NCBI GenBank assembly: GCA_964369975.1
Contig: CAYJFZ010000001.1
Span: 217,702-281,701 of the forward strand
Source: RGIG3102 sp964369975
Lineage (GTDB): Bacteria; Bacillota; Clostridia; Oscillospirales; Ruminococcaceae
Length of the DNA stretch: 64,000 nucleotides
Reading direction: 5' to 3'
The stretch's first letter is position 1. Each line of letters starts with the position of its first letter. Under the pieces are notes generated by a model. That model had not been told where the DNA came from. It saw only the letters and a list, made by a program, of their open reading frames with translations, and did not search any database. Position numbers and translations under genes: made by a program. Below, piece after piece: positions 26,404 to 35,319 of this stretch.

Positions 26404-26432
26404 TTGACTTTTTAAGGATTTAATGCTAATAT
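26404..26432 (+). promoter_or_regulatory. SigA-type promoter of the Crp/Fnr regulator gene
   Basis: TTGACT (26404-26409), 17-base spacer, TAATAT (26427-26432), 42 bases before the ATG. The AT-rich gap 26118-26403 holds no visible gene. Confidence 0.7.
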
Positions 26433-26473
26433 TTAAGTGCAATAGATATTATTTTATCGACAAGGGGTAATTT

Positions 26474-27130
26474 ATGAAAAAAATAAATATTCCTACTGCC
26501 TTTGAAAATTCAAGCTTTTTGAATGAATGTAATTTTTCGCAAGATGACATTTTTATCAAAAAGTATAAAAAGGGCAGTTTTATAAATGATGAGTATGAGG
26601 GCAAGCCTTGTGTGGGGTATATATATAAGGGGGCTGTATCTGTTTTATTTATAGAAAAGGATTCATCAAAAACACCTTTAAATACTCTTTTTGAAAATGA
26701 ATGTTTTGGAATTAGTAACCTTTTTTCAAGCGAAAGTCTTAATACTTCTTTAGTTTGCAAAAATCAGGTAATAATACTATACATCCCAAAAACTATTGTA
26801 TTACAAAAAATGCAAGAGTTTCCTATCGCTGCTTTAAAATACGCTGAGTTTTGCAATAATAAAATAAACTTTTTATTAAGTAGGATTTCTGTTTTAGCAA
26901 TGCCGAGTGCAAAAAAGCGCCTTGTAAAATTTTTATTATTAAATTTAGATAGCGAAAACAATGTGCCACTTACTTTAACTCGGGAAAACTTAGCTTTGCA
27001 TATAGGAGTGAGTAGGGCCGCACTTTATAGAGAAATTAGCGATTTAACAAAAGCTAATATTATAGAGTTAAATAAAAATTATATAAAAATTAAAGATTTA
27101 AAAAAGCTATGCGCTTTTTTAGATATTTAA
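26474..27130 (+). CDS. Crp/Fnr family transcription regulator
   Basis: A 218-residue regulator with an N-terminal cyclic-nucleotide-binding-like beta barrel (about 15-130; CVGYIYKGAVSVLFIEKDSSKTPL, ENECFGISNL) and a C-terminal winged helix-turn-helix (about 150-218; LTRENLALHIGVSRAALYREISDLTKANII). There is no N-terminal cysteine cluster as in Fnr, so it does not obviously carry an FeS cluster. It stands 65 bases before an ABC importer operon read in the same direction, with a 25-base palindrome in between, and most likely controls it. The effector is unknown. Confidence 0.88.
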   Translation: MKKINIPTAFENSSFLNECNFSQDDIFIKKYKKGSFINDEYEGKPCVGYIYKGAVSVLFIEKDSSKTPLNTLFENECFGISNLFSSESLNTSLVCKNQVIILYIPKTIVLQKMQEFPIAALKYAEFCNNKINFLLSRISVLAMPSAKKRLVKFLLLNLDSENNVPLTLTRENLALHIGVSRAALYREISDLTKANIIELNKNYIKIKDLKKLCAFLDI

Positions 27131-27141
27131 AATAAATTAGT

Positions 27142-27166
27142 TTTAAAGGAAAATTTTTCTTTTAAA
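27142..27166. promoter_or_regulatory. Palindrome between the Crp/Fnr gene and the ABC operon
   Basis: TTTAAAGGAAAA-T-TTTTCTTTTAAA: two 12-base arms around a central T with one mismatched pair. It lies 29 bases before the start of the substrate-binding protein gene and is a candidate operator for the upstream regulator. Confidence 0.5.
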
Positions 27167-27195
27167 TATAAAAAACAATTATAAGGAGATAAATT

Positions 27196-28206
27196 ATGAA
27201 AAAACTATTAGCATTACTATTAGCACTTACTTTAAGCACAGGCTTATTTTCAGCATGTAGCCCAGAGGAAGCTGTAGTAGATGAGCCAGTTGAAGTAGCG
27301 GCTGTTGATGTAAGAGCGCTTGCTTTAAAAGGGCCAACTGCCATGGGCATGGTATCATTTATGGACAAGGCTGAAAAAGGCGAATTAGTAGATAATAACT
27401 ACACTTTCAACATCATTGCTGATACAAGTGAAGTTGCAGCTTTATTAACTAAAGAAGAAGTTGATATTGCAGCAGTACCTGCAAACCTTGCAAGTGTTTT
27501 ATACAACAACACTGACGGGGCTATCCAAGTACTTGCTTTAAATACTTTAGGCGTGTTATACATCGTTGAAAACGGTGAAACTGTAATGAGCGTTGATGAT
27601 TTAAAAGGAAAAACAATTTATGCAACAGGTAAAGGTGCTACTCCTGAATACGCACTAAGATACATCTTATCACAAAACGGTATTGATCCTGATGTTGATG
27701 TTACTATCGAGTGGAAATCAGAGGCAGCTGAAGTATTAGCACAAATAGCAGCAACAGAAAATGCTATTGCTATGCTTCCACAACCTTTTGTTACAACAGC
27801 ACTTATGCAAAACGAAAACTTAAAAGTAGTCCTTGATTTAACACAAGAATGGGACAAAACTCAAAGTGATAGCGATATGCCATCATCATTAATCACAGGC
27901 GTTATCGTAGCTCGTAAAGACTTCGTTATAAACAATCCAGAAGCTGTTACTGCATTCTTGAGCCACTACAATGAGTCAGTTGATTTTGTAAACAATTCTG
28001 TTGAAGAAGGCGCAGTACTCGTTGGCCAATACGACATCGTTCCTGAAGCTGTTGCTTTACAAGCAATACCAGCTTGTAACATAGTTTATGTTGATGGACT
28101 AGAAATGTACTCACAACTTTCAGGCTACTTAAATGTATTATTCACAGAAAACCCTGCTTCTGTCGGTGGCGCACTACCTTTAGACGACTTCTATTATGGA
28201 CAATAA
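27196..28206 (+). CDS. ABC transporter substrate-binding lipoprotein (NMT1/SsuA-like)
   Basis: A 336-residue lipoprotein with signal peptide and lipobox LFSAC (Cys about 20), then a periplasmic-binding-protein type II fold of the NMT1/ThiY/SsuA group. Typical segments are VDIAAVPANLASVLY, DLKGKTIYATGKGATPEYALRYIL and AIAMLPQPFVTTALM. Relatives bind nitrate, sulfonates, taurine or thiamine precursors; the motif KGPTAMGM near the N-terminus is shared by a clostridial subgroup of unknown substrate. RBS AAGGAG precedes the ATG. It overlaps the permease gene by 11 bases. Confidence 0.9.
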   Translation: MKKLLALLLALTLSTGLFSACSPEEAVVDEPVEVAAVDVRALALKGPTAMGMVSFMDKAEKGELVDNNYTFNIIADTSEVAALLTKEEVDIAAVPANLASVLYNNTDGAIQVLALNTLGVLYIVENGETVMSVDDLKGKTIYATGKGATPEYALRYILSQNGIDPDVDVTIEWKSEAAEVLAQIAATENAIAMLPQPFVTTALMQNENLKVVLDLTQEWDKTQSDSDMPSSLITGVIVARKDFVINNPEAVTAFLSHYNESVDFVNNSVEEGAVLVGQYDIVPEAVALQAIPACNIVYVDGLEMYSQLSGYLNVLFTENPASVGGALPLDDFYYGQ

Positions 28207-28966
28207 TTTAAAACAAGAAAAATTAAAACTCTGGGCGATACTTTTCTCTTTACTAATTTGGCAAGTTGTTGCTATGATAGTAAATCAAAGAATCTTAATA
28301 GTATCGCCTATTGAGGTTTTTATAAAACTTATAGAACTCGCTAAAACTCCACAGTTTTTTATAAGTATATTTAATAGTTTTTTAAGGATAGTATCAGGCT
28401 TTGTTTTAGGTGTTGTAATAGCTGTATTTTTAGCTGTAGTTAGCGCAAAGTTTAGTTTTATAAAAGACTTGCTTGCCCCTATTATGCTCACTATTAAATC
28501 AATTCCTGTAGCTTCGTTTGTTATATTAAGCCTTATCTGGTTTTCTTCTGAATACTTAGCTATTTTAATAAGTTTTTTAATGGTGCTTCCTATAATTTAT
28601 ACGAATGTATTAGAAGGAATAAACACAACAAATAAACAGCTTTTAGAAATGGCAGATGTTTTTGAGATGGGGATAGTTAAAAAAATAAAATATATTTATT
28701 TCTTTTCTGTTTTTCCGTTTTTTACTTCCGCTGTTAAAGTAAGTCTTGGCTTAAGCTGGAAATCAGGTGTTGCAGCAGAGGTTATCGGCATACCAAATAA
28801 CAGCATAGGTGAGCATCTTTTTAGCGCAAAAATATTCTTAGATACCTCTTCTTTATTAGCTTGGACAGTTGTAATAATAATAATAAGTAGTTTGTTTGAA
28901 AAATTATTTATAAAATTCATCCTTTATATAAACAATAAAATTATAAAAGGAGAAGATAGCTTATGA
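28196..28966 (+). CDS. ABC transporter permease (SsuC/TauC-like)
   Basis: A 256-residue membrane protein with about six hydrophobic segments. The conserved cytoplasmic loop for ATPase contact is visible as LLEMADVFEMGIVKKIKYIYFFSVFPFF, and the segment IKSIPVASFVILSLIWF is typical of the nitrate/sulfonate/taurine permease family. It starts inside the end of the binding-protein gene (11-base overlap) and ends 4 bases into the ATPase gene, so the three are translationally coupled. Confidence 0.9.
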   Translation: MDNNLKQEKLKLWAILFSLLIWQVVAMIVNQRILIVSPIEVFIKLIELAKTPQFFISIFNSFLRIVSGFVLGVVIAVFLAVVSAKFSFIKDLLAPIMLTIKSIPVASFVILSLIWFSSEYLAILISFLMVLPIIYTNVLEGINTTNKQLLEMADVFEMGIVKKIKYIYFFSVFPFFTSAVKVSLGLSWKSGVAAEVIGIPNNSIGEHLFSAKIFLDTSSLLAWTVVIIIISSLFEKLFIKFILYINNKIIKGEDSL

Positions 28967-29535
28967 GTGATATTATTTTAAAAAATGTAAATAAAAGTTT
29001 TGGCGATAATGTAGTATTGGATAATTTTTCTGCCTGTTTTCCTTATAAGAAAACAAGCACAATTATGGGCGCTTCCGGCAAAGGCAAGACAACCTTACTT
29101 AATCTATTATTAGGTATTCATAAAGTAGATTCTGGCAGTATCACAGGCTTAGCCGATAAAAAGGTAGTGGCTGTATTCCAAGAAGACCGCCTACTTGAAA
29201 ATCTATCCGCTTTAACTAATATTTATATCACAACAAAAAAAGATAAAAAGCAAATTATTAAAGCCTTAGAAGAAATCGGCCTTGGCGATTTTATTTATGA
29301 AGAATGCAAAAACTTATCTGGGGGTATGAAAAGAAGGGTGAGTATATTAAGGGCTTTACTTAGCGATAGCGATGTTTTAATTTTTGATGAGGCTTTTAAA
29401 GGCTTAGATGAAAAAACAAAAGCTACAGTAATAAACCTTGTAAAAAAATATACAGAAGATAAAACCCTATTATTAGTCACTCATATAAAGCAAGAAATAA
29501 AAGACTTAGAAAGTGATTTTATAATTACCTTATAA
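28963..29535 (+). CDS. ABC transporter ATPase (short SsuB/TauB-like)
   Basis: A 190-residue nucleotide-binding subunit, about 50 residues shorter than usual SsuB proteins but with all core motifs: Walker A MGASGKGKTTLL, Q-loop AVFQEDRLLE, signature LSGGMKRRVSI, Walker B DVLIFDEAFKGLDE and H-loop LLVTHIKQE. The missing part is the C-terminal extension, so it should be functional. The unusual charged GKGKTT Walker A is a conservative variant. Start ATGA overlaps the permease stop. Confidence 0.9.
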   Translation: MSDIILKNVNKSFGDNVVLDNFSACFPYKKTSTIMGASGKGKTTLLNLLLGIHKVDSGSITGLADKKVVAVFQEDRLLENLSALTNIYITTKKDKKQIIKALEEIGLGDFIYEECKNLSGGMKRRVSILRALLSDSDVLIFDEAFKGLDEKTKATVINLVKKYTEDKTLLLVTHIKQEIKDLESDFIITL

Positions 29536-29586
29536 AAACTCAGTTTATAAAATGCTAAATATATCTCTTTTAAATTAGATAAATAA

Positions 29587-29626
29587 TAATAGCCTTACCT
29601 TTTAAAATGGGAAGGCTATTTTTTTG
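29587..29626 (+). terminator. Terminator of the ABC importer operon
   Basis: AATAGCCTT-ACCTTTTAAAATGGG-AAGGCTATTTTTTT, 52 bases after the ATPase stop. The inner ACC..GGG-like bases may extend the stem. Confidence 0.8.
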
Positions 29627-29814
29627 TGTGTTTATTTATTTAATTTTGCAAAGCGAAAAGTTTTAAAATATCAAAGCCTTGTTTTGTATTCTATAAGTTT
29701 TTAAACTAACTATATATTTTTAATGCTTTTATATAGCATATTACCTTTTATAAAAAACCCTCTTTTTTGCCATAAAAACTAAGCTATTGTTAGTCTGTGA
29801 TAACCTTTGTGCTA

Positions 29815-29843
29815 TTTACATAGATATTTTAATGTGTTACAAT
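29815..29843 (+). promoter_or_regulatory. Possible promoter of rubrerythrin
   Basis: TTTACA (29815-29820), 17-base spacer, TACAAT (29838-29843), giving a leader of about 165 bases. An alternative TATAAT lies at 29955-29960 without a good -35. Between them, ATGAA-TATTT-TTCAT (29931-29945) is a small inverted repeat. The gap 29627-29814 shows nothing else. Confidence 0.4.
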
Positions 29844-30013
29844 GAAGCTAATCTATATTAAACATTTATAAAACTCAACGATTTATTATACTTTACAGCT
29901 TATTAGATTTATTTTAATTTTTGTAAGACTATGAATATTTTTCATTCCCTTTCCCTATAATTTAATTGATAAGTATTCATAGAAAAAATAATAGCATAAG
30001 GAGTTTTAAGTTT

Positions 30014-30553
30014 ATGAAAAACAAGTATGAAGGCACAAAAACATTTAAGAATTTACAAACAGCTTTTTTAGGTGAGAGCGGTGCAAGAAATAAGTACACC
30101 TACTTTGCAAGCGTTGCTAAAAAACAAGGCTTTGAGCAAATCGCAAGTATCTTTTTACAAACAGCAGAAAACGAAAAAGAGCATGCAAAAATGTGGTATA
30201 AAGAACTGCATAAATTAGGCACTGTAGCTGACTGCTTAAAAGTAGCTGCTGAGGGCGAAAATTATGAATGGACTGATATGTATGCAACTTTTGCTAAAGA
30301 AGCTGATGAAGAAGGATTTACAGAACTTGCAGAAAAATTCCGTTTAGTAGCAGCTATTGAAAAAACACATGAAGAAAGATATTTAAAATTATTAGATAAT
30401 GTAGATATGCAAAAAGTGTTTGAAAAAAGCGATATTATTATGTGGGAATGTAGAAACTGTGGTCATTTAGTGGTAGGAAAAAAAGCTCCTGATGTATGTC
30501 CTGTTTGTGATCATCCACAAAGCTACTTTGAAGTAAGAGCTGAAAATTATTAA
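30014..30553 (+). CDS. rbr: Rubrerythrin
   Basis: A 179-residue non-haem iron peroxidase that reduces hydrogen peroxide in anaerobes. The N-terminal four-helix ferritin-like domain has the diiron ligands in LGESGARNKYTYFA, ENEKEHAKMW and IEKTHEERY. The C-terminal rubredoxin domain has CRNCGH and CPVCDHP. I start at ATG 30014 because AAGGAG lies 10 bases upstream; an upstream in-frame TTG (29966) would add 16 unlikely residues. A perfect terminator follows. Confidence 0.95.
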   Translation: MKNKYEGTKTFKNLQTAFLGESGARNKYTYFASVAKKQGFEQIASIFLQTAENEKEHAKMWYKELHKLGTVADCLKVAAEGENYEWTDMYATFAKEADEEGFTELAEKFRLVAAIEKTHEERYLKLLDNVDMQKVFEKSDIIMWECRNCGHLVVGKKAPDVCPVCDHPQSYFEVRAENY

Positions 30554-30556
30554 TAA

Positions 30557-30586
30557 AAAATCCACCAGCTTAGCTGGTGGATTTTA
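30557..30586 (+). terminator. Terminator of rubrerythrin
   Basis: AAAATCCACCAGC-TTA-GCTGGTGGATTTT directly after the stop. Confidence 0.85.
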
Positions 30587-30683
30587 AATTTTATATAAGG
30601 GGTGTAATATTTATTACTTTTTAAGATGTTAAACATCTGTTTAATAAATAACTTTTTACAAGGCTTTTTTATCAGCTTTGTTT

Positions 30684-31898
30684 TTATTTTCTTGCTTTTT
30701 TATTTTCTTGTTTTTGCTCGTACATCCTCATATCTGAAATTTCTATTAATTTGCTTGCTTTTTGTGTTTTTACTTCTTTTGAGTAAGCTATACCATAGCT
30801 AAGTGATGTTTGGTAAGGTTTATTAAGCACTTTGTTTAAGCCTTGCGCAGCATTAAAGCATTTTATAGCTTTGTTTACTACATCGCTTTCCCTTTCATAC
30901 TCTCCCAATATCACTATTTCATCTCCGCCATATCTTGCTACTATTTCTTGAGCGAAATGTTGCTGGATTAATGTAGCAATAGAATTGATATAAATATCTC
31001 CCTCATCGTGGCCGTAGGTGTCATTAACATACTTTAAGCCATCTATATCCATAGTACAGACAAAATATTTTTTATTCATTCTTGAATACTCTAAGATTTC
31101 ATCATCTATTTTTTGCCTTGTGTATAGCCCTGTTAATTCGTCTGTTACAGCCTTTATTTTTAGCTGTGTTATCGCTTCTTTTTGCACTAATACATCTTTT
31201 GTTATACTTTTATATTTTGTTATGTGTAAGCGCAAATCTGCTAAATGATAGGCGTACACAATGCCTGTAAAAAAGGCTATTCCTGCAAAAAATGCTGATA
31301 ACATTATATGTATTATTATATTAATTGATATGTATGAGGCACTAAATAAATTTGTAAACATCATTAGAGATGTATAAATAATAGCCTCTAAAATTACTAA
31401 AAACTGCAAATTTTTATCATCTGAAAGTATCGTATCTATGTATATCCTACCTAAGATTTTTTTAGTTGATTTTATTGTAAAAATTGACATAGCCGCAGAT
31501 ATTGTCAAAGTTAAAAATAAATTTTCAACACTTGCTGCTGTGATTATATCCTTTGTAGTAAAGGCTGCTACCAAAGCTACCCAAATAAATCTTTTAGCAA
31601 ATAAATTTATTGGAAAAGTTAGAGCTACAAATAAGGCATACACATTCCTTACTTTAAAAAATATCTTCGCTTGTAAAAAAATAAGTAAAACGAAAATTGC
31701 CATAGCTATGATTTCATACTTAATAGAAAAATTTAAAAAGTAAATTATCCAAAAAGCTAAGTTAATAATTCCTGTTACTAAGGCCTTTATTTTTATTTCA
31801 TCGTTATAATTAAAAATATACGCTTGAAAGCTAAAGGCTGTGTAATGATACATAAGATAAACAATGCTTGAAAAAATTATAATAGTTATCGTGCTCAT
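30684..31898 (-). CDS. Membrane-bound GGDEF protein with GGDEI signature, no I-site
   Basis: A 404-residue protein: about six to seven hydrophobic segments (1-220) and a C-terminal GGDEF domain (about 240-400) with DELTGLYTRQKID, CTMDIDGLKYVNDTYGHDEGD and ARYGGDEIVIL. The signature is GGDEI rather than GGDEF or GGEEF, a conservative change that may leave diguanylate cyclase activity intact. The inhibitory RxxD site five residues before GGDEI is absent (FAQE in that position), so product inhibition by c-di-GMP is not expected. The start codon overlaps the upstream GGDEF gene by 4 bases. Confidence 0.88.
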   Translation of the reverse strand: MSTITIIIFSSIVYLMYHYTAFSFQAYIFNYNDEIKIKALVTGIINLAFWIIYFLNFSIKYEIIAMAIFVLLIFLQAKIFFKVRNVYALFVALTFPINLFAKRFIWVALVAAFTTKDIITAASVENLFLTLTISAAMSIFTIKSTKKILGRIYIDTILSDDKNLQFLVILEAIIYTSLMMFTNLFSASYISINIIIHIMLSAFFAGIAFFTGIVYAYHLADLRLHITKYKSITKDVLVQKEAITQLKIKAVTDELTGLYTRQKIDDEILEYSRMNKKYFVCTMDIDGLKYVNDTYGHDEGDIYINSIATLIQQHFAQEIVARYGGDEIVILGEYERESDVVNKAIKCFNAAQGLNKVLNKPYQTSLSYGIAYSKEVKTQKASKLIEISDMRMYEQKQENKKARK

Positions 31899-33112
31899 AA
31901 CACTTCCTCCTTTTTATAAAAAAGGTCTTTTTCTTTTCGCATTAATTCATCTGCTAAGGATAGTATATACCCAGAGCCAAAGTCTTTCATCTCTTTAGTT
32001 ACAGGCACTGCTCCAATACTTATAGAAAATTTGAATTTTTCAGTGCCATTTAATTCACCAACACTTGATTGCACTCTATCAACTATTACTTTTAAAGTTT
32101 TTTTATCAGTATTGTGAACTATTGCTAAAAATTCATCGCCACCTACTCTTGCTAAAATATCATCTTCTCTTAAAGCTGATGCTATTCCCTGTGCCGTTTT
32201 GGCAATTAGTCTATCGCCTGAGGTGTGTCCATAGGTATCGTTTACAGTTTTTAGAGCATTAACATCTATAAATAAAAGCCCAAAAGGACTATACTCTTTC
32301 TTACAAATTTCATCAAGGACAGCCATAGCGTATCTTCTTGAGAATACCCCTGTTAGGGCATCTGTATCTATTTTTTGCTGAATTTCTCGGCTTGTCTTTT
32401 TTATTTTCACCTGCTCTTGTAAGGCAGAATCTGAGTATCTTTTATATAAGGCTACATTTACAATATCTAAGCTGTAAATAAATACAAAGTAGAATAAAAA
32501 CATTATTGTGCTTGTACCTACTATTGTCATAAGTACCTGCTGTGGATAGCTTTCATCTACTGTCATAAGCATTGCGTGTAGAGTTTGAAATGCTACTGCG
32601 TTAATTGATACAACAGCTAATAGGCTTGCGTATTTTTGTTCTAAGGTTATTTTTTTGATTTTTTGAGTATCCATTATCATTTTTACAGCTTGCAACACAA
32701 AAATCAATATCATTTTTGAGGCTATTATAACCGGCAGCATTAACTGCACATTAGTAACTAAGGCAAGCGGTGTTACCTCATAAAATTTTGAGGCTATTAC
32801 TATTACTGGTACTTGAATTGTTGATATATGTAATGTGAATATACCCGCACCTGTTAAAGCTTGTAGTATACCAGGCTTTGAAATAAGCATAAACTGCGCT
32901 GTATAAAGGGGTATGCCTAATAAATAGATATAAGGCGAAAAAGCTCCGGCATGATAGTAAAAAAGTAAAGCCAAGGCTGCATTACCTATAGCAAAAACCA
33001 TAGGTAGAACCTTGTCTTCTTTTGGATTATTCAATATTTTTAGTGCATAGTCAAATAAAAGTATTTGATAATATAGCACTGTAAAAAAACATACGATTAC
33101 TAAAAATAACAT
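31895..33112 (-). CDS. Membrane-bound diguanylate cyclase (GGDEF, with I-site)
   Basis: A 405-residue protein with an N-terminal membrane region (about 1-215) and a GGDEF domain containing DALTGVFSRRYAM, LFIDVNALKTVNDTYGHTSGD and LARVGGDEFLAIV. An inhibitory site RxxD (REDD) lies five residues before GGDEF. It probably makes c-di-GMP and is product-inhibited. It is co-transcribed with the next GGDEF gene by ATGA overlap. Similar layout but low identity in the membrane part suggests two sensors of one system. Confidence 0.9.
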   Translation of the reverse strand: MLFLVIVCFFTVLYYQILLFDYALKILNNPKEDKVLPMVFAIGNAALALLFYYHAGAFSPYIYLLGIPLYTAQFMLISKPGILQALTGAGIFTLHISTIQVPVIVIASKFYEVTPLALVTNVQLMLPVIIASKMILIFVLQAVKMIMDTQKIKKITLEQKYASLLAVVSINAVAFQTLHAMLMTVDESYPQQVLMTIVGTSTIMFLFYFVFIYSLDIVNVALYKRYSDSALQEQVKIKKTSREIQQKIDTDALTGVFSRRYAMAVLDEICKKEYSPFGLLFIDVNALKTVNDTYGHTSGDRLIAKTAQGIASALREDDILARVGGDEFLAIVHNTDKKTLKVIVDRVQSSVGELNGTEKFKFSISIGAVPVTKEMKDFGSGYILSLADELMRKEKDLFYKKEEVL

Positions 33113-33197
33113 CTATTCGCCTCTCACTTTTATTTCTTTCATCTTTCATTTTACCATATTTTTATATCGATTGTAAATTATTTTTTTAAAACTTTAT

Positions 33198-33605
33198 TTA
33201 TAAAATTTCTATCGTTTCTACATTTACTCTATAAATTACTTTTGCTTCATGGAGTATTGCCTCGTATCGCCCTATGGCTAATACTTCTGTTCCTATTTCT
33301 GGATACTCAAATTCTTCGACACTTACTACTATTTCTAAAGGCAGATAACAGCATAAAGTTTCATCCACAACCATTATATAATGTCTTGTGCCAGTTTCGT
33401 CCGTTACATACTCACCTTTGAGTTTTATCGTTTTACTTGCATAACTTTCAGCGTTTTCTATCATATCATTAACATGGGCATAAGCCATGGTAGAATTCAT
33501 TGTAGATAAGTCTAAGTCCACACCGCTTTCTTCACTTGCTTCATCGCTTGAGCAAGCTGTGAAAATAAAAGAAAATGCTAATAATAATGCTAATAATTTT
33601 TTCAT
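33198..33605 (-). CDS. Small lipoprotein downstream of znuB
   Basis: A 135-residue lipoprotein with signal peptide and lipobox FTAC, followed by a small beta-rich domain (LKGEYVTDETGTRHYIMVV, IGTEVLAIGRYE) that looks like an OB fold. It starts 10 bases after the znuB stop, so it belongs to the Zur-regulated zinc operon and may help zinc capture or sensing outside the cell. It has a CC pair in ETLCCYLPL. The family is not certain. Confidence 0.75.
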   Translation of the reverse strand: MKKLLALLLAFSFIFTACSSDEASEESGVDLDLSTMNSTMAYAHVNDMIENAESYASKTIKLKGEYVTDETGTRHYIMVVDETLCCYLPLEIVVSVEEFEYPEIGTEVLAIGRYEAILHEAKVIYRVNVETIEIL

Positions 33606-33615
33606 ACAGCCTCCT

Positions 33616-34464
33616 TTATGACAGTTTTAAAGTTTTATTTAAAATTGTTGAAAATAAAAATACAATTATGTTCATAACTACTATTGTAGAGCCTACTGGA
33701 GTTCCCATTAAAATAGATACTAATATTCCTGTAGATGAGCATAATAAAGCTATTACTACTGCTGATATTGTAACACTTTTAAAGTTATTAAACAAGCGCA
33801 TTGATGAAATTGCAGGAAAAATTATTAAAGCTGCTATTAATAAAGAGCCAACTAAGCTCATACTTAATACTACTACTGCTGAAATTACTATCGCCATTAG
33901 TAAATTATATAATTTTGTATTTGTTCCTGTTGCCTGTGCAAAATCTTCATCAAAGGTAACGCTGAATATCCTATTATAAAAAAATACAAACACAAAAATT
34001 ACTACTACTGATAAAGCCATACTAATATAAACATCTGTTTTATTTAAAGTTAAAATAGAAGTTGAGCCAAAAAGTGTTGAGCATACATCGCCTGAAATAT
34101 TTGATGATGCAGGGAAGATATTTAATAATAAATAACCTATTGCTAAAGAAGATACTGATAACATAGCGATAGCTGCATCCCCGTTTATTTTAGTGTTTTG
34201 CCCTACTCTTAATAGCATAATTGCTGCAAGGCAGGTTATAGGAAACACAATTATTAAATCATTGCTTACATCTAAAATAGTAGCTATTGAAACACTACAA
34301 AAAGCTATATGACTAAGCCCATCACCTAAATAAGAAAACCTTTTTAATACTAAGGTAGTACCTAAAAGCGAAGCACAAAGTGCTACTAAAACTCCTACAA
34401 TAAAAGCATAAACTACAAAGTCGTATTGAAAATAAGAAACGAGGGTTGTGATAATATTATTCAT
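33616..34464 (-). CDS. znuB: Zinc ABC transporter permease (ZnuB-like, ABC-3 family)
   Basis: A 282-residue membrane protein with about eight hydrophobic segments of the ABC-3 metal permease family. The conserved segments VLKRFSYLGDGLSHIAF and SMSLVGSLLIAALIIFPAISSMRL are present. It starts inside the ATPase gene (8-base overlap). Zinc rather than manganese or iron is inferred from the His-rich binding protein and the Zur-like regulator in the same operon. Confidence 0.92.
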   Translation of the reverse strand: MNNIITTLVSYFQYDFVVYAFIVGVLVALCASLLGTTLVLKRFSYLGDGLSHIAFCSVSIATILDVSNDLIIVFPITCLAAIMLLRVGQNTKINGDAAIAMLSVSSLAIGYLLLNIFPASSNISGDVCSTLFGSTSILTLNKTDVYISMALSVVVIFVFVFFYNRIFSVTFDEDFAQATGTNTKLYNLLMAIVISAVVVLSMSLVGSLLIAALIIFPAISSMRLFNNFKSVTISAVVIALLCSSTGILVSILMGTPVGSTIVVMNIIVFLFSTILNKTLKLS

Positions 34465-35146
34465 TTTCGCCTCCTTGATTTTGCATTAACTTATATTCCT
34501 GTGTTGTAAAAAACTCAAGCCTGTCTTTTATTAATAGTATTTTATTTGCAAATTTTAAGGCTGTGTCGATATCATGCGAAATCATAATGATTGTAATTCC
34601 TTCATCATTTAAAGTTTTTATTATTCTATACATTTCTTCACTTGAAGAAGCATCTAAGGCACTCGCCGGCTCATCTAAAAGCAAGATTTCGCCATCGGTA
34701 CAAAGAGCTCTTGCTAATAACACTCTTTTTTGCTGACCTCCTGAGAGATTTGCAAATCTTTTTTTAGCTAAGTGTTCAATATTAAGCTTTTTTAAATTAT
34801 TCATCGCCTTTTCTTTTTCTTTTTTAGTATAAAAAGGACGAAGGCCTGTTGTGTTTAAAGCGCCAGAAATAACCACTTCAAAACTTGAAGCCGGAAAGTC
34901 TTTTTGTAAGCGCTGAGTCTGTGCTACATAGCCTACGGATTTATGCGATAGGCCTTCATGAAAATTAACTTTTCCTTTTTTGGGTGAAATAATATTTAAA
35001 ATTGTTTTAATTAGAGTTGTTTTTCCTGCCCCATTTTCGCCTATAACGCAGAGATAGTCACCCTTATCTATAGAAAAATTTATATTTTCTAATACTGTAG
35101 AGCCTTCGTAGCCTATACTTAGATTTTCGCATGAAAGTTGTTTCAT
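34457..35146 (-). CDS. znuC: Zinc ABC transporter ATPase (ZnuC-like)
   Basis: A 229-residue nucleotide-binding subunit. Walker A GENGAGKTTLI (about 36-46), Q-loop GYVAQTQRLQ, signature LSGGQQKRVLLARAL, Walker B GEILLLDEPASALDA and H-loop MISHDI are all present. It energises uptake of zinc through the adjacent permease. It is separated from znuA by a 173-base gap holding two inverted repeats, so its expression may be partly uncoupled from znuA. Confidence 0.93.
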   Translation of the reverse strand: MKQLSCENLSIGYEGSTVLENINFSIDKGDYLCVIGENGAGKTTLIKTILNIISPKKGKVNFHEGLSHKSVGYVAQTQRLQKDFPASSFEVVISGALNTTGLRPFYTKKEKEKAMNNLKKLNIEHLAKKRFANLSGGQQKRVLLARALCTDGEILLLDEPASALDASSSEEMYRIIKTLNDEGITIIMISHDIDTALKFANKILLIKDRLEFFTTQEYKLMQNQGGENE

Positions 35147-35164
35147 TTTTGTCCTCTTTTATCA

Positions 35165-35194
35165 CTTATTAAATATAGTTATATATTTAATAAG
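35165..35194. repeat. Perfect inverted repeat before znuC
   Basis: CTTATTAAATATA-GTTA-TATATTTAATAAG, two perfect 13-base arms, 19 bases before the znuC start. It could be an operator, or an RNA hairpin controlling znuC translation or mRNA stability. Confidence 0.5.
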
Positions 35195-35210
35195 ATGTTT
35201 TACTTTTACA

Positions 35211-35251
35211 AAATTTATCGCCTAAGATACTTTTGTCTTTAGGCGATAAAT
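35211..35251 (-). terminator. Hairpin after znuA, possible partial terminator
   Basis: AATTTATCGCCTAA (35211-35224) and TTAGGCGATAAATT (35238-35251), 69 bases after the znuA stop. On the minus strand only TTTTG follows, so termination would be weak and could set a ratio of znuA to znuCB mRNA. Confidence 0.5.
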
Positions 35252-35319
35252 TAAAATTTTGGTATACTTATAATTTACTTTGATATATTTTCAATTTGGC
35301 TATAATTTTTTATAAAATC

